Source: Tenrec ecaudatus (taxonomy: Eukaryota; Chordata; Mammalia; Afrosoricida; Tenrecidae). From it: a stretch of DNA of 64,000 bases. The position numbers and the translations under genes were made by a program. Of this stretch, positions 57,791 through 64,000 are shown in pieces; positions within the stretch are counted from its first letter, which is position 1; every line of letters begins with the position of its first letter. Under the pieces are notes generated by a model, which searched no databases, was not told the origin of the DNA, and saw only the letters and a program-made list of their open reading frames with translations. The DNA lies in contig NW_027459433.1 in NCBI RefSeq assembly GCF_050624435.1, positions 718,207 through 782,206 on the forward strand. Reading direction: 5' to 3'.

Positions 57791-58983
57791 TTTTTTTCTT
57801 ATTTTTTTAATCATTTTATTGGGGGCTCATAGAATTCTTATCACAATATGTTCTTGATCCATTGTGTCAAGAACATATGTACATTTGTTGCCATCATCAT
57901 CCTCAAAACATTTGCCTTCTATTTGAGCCCTTAATATCTGCTGCTTATTTTCCCCCTCCCTCCCCACTGTCCCCTACCTCATGAACCCTTCATCATTAAT
58001 AAATTATGATTATTTTGTCATATACTACACTGTCCGATGTCTCCCACCGCCTTCTTCTCAACTGTCCCTCCCCCAGGGAGGAGACTATATGTAGATTCTT
58101 GTAATCAGTTCCCCCTATCCACCCCACATTCTCTCCACCCTCCAGGCATCGCCACTCTCACCACTGGTCCTGAATGAGTCATCTGTCCTGGATTCCCTGT
58201 GTTTCCAGTTGCTATCTGTACCAATGTACATCCTCTGGTCTAGCCAGATTTGTAAGGTAGAATTGGGATCATGATAGTGGAGGAGAGGAAGTATTTAAGA
58301 ACTAGAGGAAAGTTATATGTTTCATCGCTGCTACCCTGCACTCTGACTGGTTCATCTCTTCCCCACAACCCTTCACTAAGGGGTGTCCGATTGGCTACCA
58401 ATGGGCTTTGAGTCTCCACTCTGCACTCACCCACATTTTCAATGATATGATCTTTTGTTCCTTGATGCTTGAAACCTGATCCCTTCGACAGCTCGTGGTC
58501 ACACAGGCTGGTGTGTTTCTTCCATGTGGGCTTTATTGCTTTTGAGCTAGATGGCCACTTGTTTATCTAAGAACCTTTAAGAACACAGACGCTATATCTT
58601 TTGATAGCTGGGCACCATCACTTTTCTTCACTACATTTGCTTACACACACGTTTGTCTTCATTGATCGTATCAGGGAGGTGGGCACCCATTGATATGATT
58701 TTTAGTTCTTTCATGTCTGATAACCAGTCCCTTCTGCACCTTGTGGTCAGACAGGCTGTGTGCTTCTTCCATGTTGGCTTTGATGCATCTCAGCTAGATG
58801 GCCGCTTGTTTATCTTCAACGCTTTAAGATCCCAGACGCTTTGATAGCCACGTACCATCAGCCTTCTTCACCACATTTGCTTATGCACACATTTTTCTTC
58901 AGCAATCATGTTGGGAATGTATGCATCCTGGAATGCCAATTTAATAGAACAAAGTGTTCTTGCATTGAGTAAGTGGAAGCCTA
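57791..58983 (-). mobile_element. L1 copy B: 3' UTR only
   Basis: It starts with poly(T) and 'tttattgggggctcatagaa'. It is truncated within the 3' UTR, after two tandem module copies (58449-58945). Confidence 0.88.
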
Positions 58984-61189
58984 ATTGTTTTATTAGGAGT
59001 TCACACAACTCTTATCACAATTCATACATACATCAGTTGTGTAGAGCACATTTGTACATTCATTGCCCTCATCATTCTCAAAACATTTCCTCTCCACTTA
59101 AGCCCTTGGCATCAGGTCCTCATTTTGTCCCCTCCATCCCTGCTTCCCCCTCCCTCATGAACCCTGGATAATTTATAAATTATTATTTTGTCATATCTTG
59201 CCTTGTCCGACATCTCCCTTCACCCACTTTTCTGTTGTCCACCCCCTAGTAACAAAGTCAAATGCAGATCCTTGAAATCGATTCCTCCTTTCCAACCTAC
59301 TCTCCCTCTACGCTTCTAGTAGTGCCACTCTCACCACTGGACCTGAAGAGATCATCCACCCTGGATTCCCTATGTTTCTGGTTCCTTTCTGCACCAGTGT
59401 ACATCCTCTGGTCTAGCCAGACTTGCAAGGTAGAAATCAGATCATGATAGTGCAGGAGGATGAAGCATTTAGGAACTAGAGGAAAGTTGTATTTTTCATT
59501 GTTGCTACATCACACCTTGACTGGCTCGCCTCCTCCCCTACACCCCTCTGCAAGGGGATTCCGGTGACTGACAAATGGGCTTTGGATCTCCAATCTGCAC
59601 CCCGCCCCCCTACCTCATTCACTATGGTAAGATTTTTTGTTCTGATGATGCCTGATACCTGATCCCTTCAACACCTTGTGATCGCACGGGATGGTGTGGT
59701 TCTTCCATGTGGGCTTTGTTGCTTCTGAGCTAAGTGGCTGCTTGTTTGCCTTTAAGACACCAGACGCTATACCTTTTGATATCCGGGCACCATCAGCTTT
59801 CTTTGCCACATTTGCTTATGCACCCATTTGTCTTCAGCGATCATATCATGGAGGCAAGCACAAAATGTTATGATTTTTTGTTCTTTGATGCCTGATAACT
59901 GATCCCTTTGGCACCTTGTGATCACACAAGCTGGTGTGCGTCTTCCATGTGGGCTTTGTTGCTTCAGAGCTAGATGACCACTTGTTTATCTTCAATCCTT
60001 TAAGACCCCAGACGTTATATCTTTTGATAGCCGGGCACCATCAGCTTTATTCACCACATTTGCTTATGCACCCGCTTTGTCTTCAGCAGTTGCGTTGAAA
60101 AGGTCAGCATCACAGAATGTCAATTTAATAGAAGAAAGTATTCTTGCATTAAGGGAGTACTTGAGTGGAGGCCCAATGTCCTTCTGCTACCTTAATACTA
60201 AACGTATAAATATATGCACATAGATCTATTTACCCATCCTCATATATAAATATATTTGCATATATACATGTCTTTATCTAAACCTCTATAAATGCCCTTT
60301 GTCTCCTAGCTCTTTCCTCTATTTCCCTTGACTTTCCTTCTGTCCCACTATCATGCTCAGTCCCGACCAGGGTTTCAGCAAATCCTCTTTGTTACATTAC
60401 CCTTGATCATGCCCTACCAGGCCTCCCAGCCCCTCCTCACCACTGATTTAGATCACTTGTTCCCTTGTCCCTGGGTTTGTTAACACCACTACCTTTTCCC
60501 CCACCTCTCCTATGTCCCTCCTGAACTGTCGGTCCTGTTGTTTTATCCTCCAGATTGTTCATCCAGCCTATCTTATTTAGAAAGACCAGCGGAGATAATA
60601 ACATGCACAAAAACAAGACATAAAAATACCAAGGAACAATATACAACCAACCAACAACAATAAATCAATGACAAAAAAAAAACACAAGAAAGAAAAGTTT
60701 GTAGTTAGTTCAAGGATTGTGTGTTGGCCTTTAGGAGTGTTTTCCAGTTCAATCAATTGGGGTACCACACCCTAGCCCCAAAGTCCACCTTCATCATTCC
60801 CTGAGGACCTCGCCGCTCCATTCCCTTGCTATTCTGTTGCACCCCCTTAGTGTTTTGCCTCGGTGTGGCGGGATCAGATCAGGCATAGTTCCCACACTGT
60901 GTCTCCAGTGTTGTCCCCGGTAGAGCTATGGGTCAGTGAGGGGCGTCATGTCTCATAGTGGGGCTGGCCATGTGGTCCTCTCTGTGGACTGGCTGCTCTA
61001 ATCAGGATAATCGTCCTCAAGACCTGGTGGGCCAGGATGTGCTCCACTTTCTCCTCCTCCTCCTTCATCATCACCCATGTGCTCCCATCAGATATGTCCC
61101 TCTCCTGGAGCTGCAGATTCAATGCCGTCTTTTGAAATAAGTTCTTCTGGTGGGAGGGCCAGGCGTCCTCTTAATATTTGTCATCACTG

Positions 61190-64000
61190 CTTTTTAGTGA
61201 TGTGTAGTACTCCATTGTATGTATATACCACTGTTTTTTAATCCAATCATTTGTTGGTGGAAATTTGGGTTGTTTCCAACTCCTTGCATTCGGATTTGTA
61301 CCCTTGTGGAACTGCTGTTCAGGTCCTTTGCCCACCTCCTCGGTGGGCAATTAGTTTTTTTTTCTCTTTGGAAACTAGCAGAGTATTGTAGATTTTAGTA
61401 ATAAGGCCTTTGTCTGATGTGTCAGGCTAAAGATGTTTTCCCAGTCCGTGGGCTCTCTTATTACTCTCTTGGTGAATTATTTTGATGTACACAGATGTTT
61501 TATCTTCAGTGTATCCCACATGTCAATTTGTGACTCATGTGCATTTGTGTCCTTCCCTGTTTCTGCTATCCCATGTATTCCCAGTGCCAAAATTCTCAGA
61601 TTGGTCCCAGTTCCCTTATTGATGGACCTAATAGTTTGGAGTTTTACCTCAAGGTCTGTGATTTACCTTGAGTTTATTCTTGTGCATGGAGTCAGATAAG
61701 GGTCATGCTTCATTTTTCTGCAGGTAGATATCCATTTTTTCCAACACCGCTTGTTAAAGAGGGTGGTACCTGCTTTTGATATTTTGGGGGCTTTATCAAA
61801 AGTGAGTTGTCTGTATCCTGATGATTTTATTTCTGGGTTTTCAGTTCTTTTCCAGTAGTCTAAGTATCTGTCATTATACCAATACCTCCCAGTTTTGACC
61901 ATGATGGCATTATAATATGTGCTAAAGTCAGGTAAAGCAAGCCCTCCCACTGTGTCCTTCTTAGGGAGTCTCTGCTAATTCTGGGCTTCTTCCCTCTCCA
62001 TATGAATTTGGTAATCAGTTTTTCCATTTCTTTCAAGAAAGATGAGGGTAATTCTCTCAGGATTGCATTAAAGTTATATAGTGCCTAGGAGAGAACTGAC
62101 ATCTTTACTATATTGAGTCTTCTGATCGACAAAAATGGGATATTCTCCCATTTGCTGAATCACTCTTGGTTTCTTGTAATAGTGTTCCATAGTTTTCCTC
62201 ATATAAATCTTTTGTTCTTTTAGTCTGCTATTTCCCTAGATATTTTAATTTGTGCTTGGCTATTGTGATGGGTACCACCTTTTTGACCTCCTCTTCTGTT
62301 ATTTTAGCTGATATGTATAGCAGTCCAGTGGACTTCTGTTTGTTGATCTTGTATCCTGCCACTCTGCCCCTTTTGGATCTTTTGGGATTTTCCATTTATA
62401 AAATCATGTCATCTACATATAACGATAGTTTTACCTCTTCCTTCCCCAGACGAATACCTTTGATGTCTCTCCTTTGCCTTATGCTGCGAGCTAAAACCTC
62501 CAGTACGATGTTAAATAAGAGTGGGGACAAGGGGCATCCTTGTCTGGACCCTTTTTCTGTGGAATTGTGTTCCTCTTTTCTGCATTGACTACCATGTTGG
62601 CTGTTGGTTCTTCATATATAGCTTGTATTGTCTTGAGGAATTGTCCTTCCATTCCTATCTCCTGACGTGTCTTAAAAAGGAATTGGTGTTGGATGTTGTC
62701 GAATGCTTTTTCCACATCTATCAATATTATCATGTGGTTCTTAGAGTTTTTCATGTCAATGTGGCACATGATACTAATGGTCTTTCGTATGTTGAACTAT
62801 CCCTGGTATGAATCTTGCTTGGTCATGGTGAATTACCATATATACTCGTGTATAAGCTGAATTTTTCAGCACAAAAAATGTGCTGAAAAACTGGGGTTTA
62901 ACTTATACGAGGTGTAATATCTCACAGGTGATTGTCGTTCCTCCGCTGTTCATTCAAAGCCCCACTGATACTGCAGGGCTTTGAATGTTTGTTACTCACA
63001 TCTAACCAATCAGAGCCATCCTATGACGTGGAAGGCTCCAATTTGCAGAAGCACCCATAGTGATTCACTTACGCTGGCAGCTGAACTGGTCAGGATGTGT
63101 CCGTGGCTGCGCTCCGTCTCTCCCCTCTGGTCTCTGTGTTAATTCACATCCTGCATTTCCCACCATAGGCTTATACTCAAGTCATCAGTTTTTCTAGTTT
63201 CCCAGGTAATAACTAGGTACCTAGGCTTATACTCACGTCGGCTTATATTCAAGTATATATGGTATTCGTTTTATATACATTTGTATTCTATTGGCAAGTA
63301 TTTTGTTAACAATTTTTGCATCTGTGTTCATTAAGAATATTGGTCTGTAGTTCTCAATTCTGGTAGGATTCCTGCCCTGTTTGGGTATCATATTTATACT
63401 TGCTTCAAGAGGTTGCCGTCTTTTCTAGGTTCTGGAAGATTTTGTGTAGGATTGGTGTCATTTCTTCCCTAAATGCTTGGTAGAATTGTCCTGTGAAGCC
63501 ATCTGGTCCAGGGAATTTGGGGTTGGTAATCCCTTGATATCCTTGTCTATTTCTTCTATTGCTATGGGTCTATTGACATTCTTGATGTTCCTCTGGGACA
63601 TTCGAGGGAGGGATTGTTTTTCAAAATTTGACCATGTCTTCCAAGTTGTTGAATTCATTGGAGTACAGTCCTTCGTAATACTCTTTAATTATCATTTTGA
63701 ATTCATTAGAGTCTGTTGTAATGTCCCCTCTTTCATCCCTCATTCTTGCTATTGAAATTTGTTCCCGTCTTTCTTTGGTTAGGTTTACCCACGATATGTT
63801 GATTCTGTTTATCTTTTCAAAGAACCAACTTTTAGCAGCATTAATTTTTTCCATAGTTTTCTTATTTTCCCTCTCCTAAATCTCAGCCCTGATTTTTATT
63901 ATTTCTTTTCTTTTGCTATTAGCACGATTGTGCTGTTGACTCAGCCCTAGTTGCTGTAAATTTTGTGCCAGCATATCAATCATATGGCTTTCTTCCTTTC
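61190..64000 (-). pseudogene. L1 ORF2 pseudogene (reverse transcriptase to C-terminus)
   Basis: Frame fragments on the minus strand show ORF2 in order. 63854-63621 is the post-endonuclease region. 62769-62491 is RT motif A, IDVEKAFDNIQHQF. The catalytic box reads YVDD at about 62406-62417. 61950-61663 is the C-terminal region with KAGTTLFNKRCWKKW. Stops and frameshifts separate them, so no full enzyme is encoded, but similarity is high enough to suggest a moderately young copy. Confidence 0.85.
62836..63262. mobile_element. TA-flanked MITE, 427 bp
   Basis: The ends 'ccatatatactcgtgtataa' and 'cttatattcaagtatatatg' plus 'g' are inverted repeats, flanked by TA on both sides. It shares the 'tttttcagcac...gtgctgaaaaa' hairpin with the 114-bp copy at 16348. 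It interrupts L1 ORF2 and has no transposase. Confidence 0.82.

Larger units (their letters stand above)
58984..64000 (-). mobile_element. L1 copy C: 3' UTR plus ORF2, continues past the window
   Basis: The terminus 'attaggagttcacacaactc' leads through a 3' UTR of about 2.2 kb (module twice, 59631-60122) into ORF2 from about 61190. It is split by a TA-flanked MITE at 62836-63262. Relative to copy A it lacks about 450 bp before the ORF2 end. Confidence 0.88.

Overview
The window is mammalian nuclear DNA from an afrotherian, most likely a tenrec. Four things point there: dozens of tRNA-derived AfroSINEs on both strands (signature 'tagggtcgctatgagtc' in varied states of decay); AfroRTE (BovB-type) LINEs; L1 tails ending in a lineage-style 3' UTR ('gagttgtatgagccc' followed by 'aataaaatg'); and three copies of a short hAT transposon matching the horizontally transferred SPIN family, which is known from tenrecs but not from most placental orders. 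Species assignment is inference; family recognition is from memory of consensus sequences, without a search.

No host gene can be supported. Apart from one retroviral gene, every open frame is short, has no recognisable domain, or lies inside a repeat. The DNA is an intergenic or intronic stretch built from layers of retrotransposons.

Layout. 1-9.3 kb: AfroSINEs, an RTE 3' end, L1-tail pieces and the first SPIN copy. 9.3-17.4 kb: two antisense RTE LINEs end to end, each interrupted by younger insertions, including an RTE nested in an RTE and a TA-flanked MITE. 17.4-30 kb: AfroSINEs, L1 3' UTR copies in sense orientation, an MLT1-type LTR, a second SPIN and another RTE tail. 30-45.5 kb: mixed SINEs, MIR relics, a third SPIN, a 270-bp pyrimidine tract and the longest non-repetitive stretches. 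46.0-48.7 kb: a 5'-truncated class II (betaretrovirus-like) endogenous retrovirus on the minus strand. 48.7-53.5 kb: older antisense L1 pieces. 53.5-55.4 kb: SINEs and unassigned DNA. 55.5-64 kb: three antisense L1 copies in a row; the third runs off the window and carries a degraded ORF2.

The standout is the retrovirus. Reading the minus strand from 48.69 kb downward there is the C-terminal end of integrase, a good splice-acceptor candidate, an uninterrupted 596-codon env gene with every landmark of a class II envelope, two successive imperfect duplications that could form an RNA-export element, a purine tract, and a complete CpG-rich 396-bp 3' LTR with TATA box, paired CCAAT boxes and a TCTCGCGAGA palindrome. 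The 5' LTR, gag, protease and most of pol are absent, and the integrase runs directly into L1 sequence. An intact env in a broken provirus is the pattern expected for either a recent insertion or a captured (syncytin-like) envelope; the sequence alone cannot separate the two.
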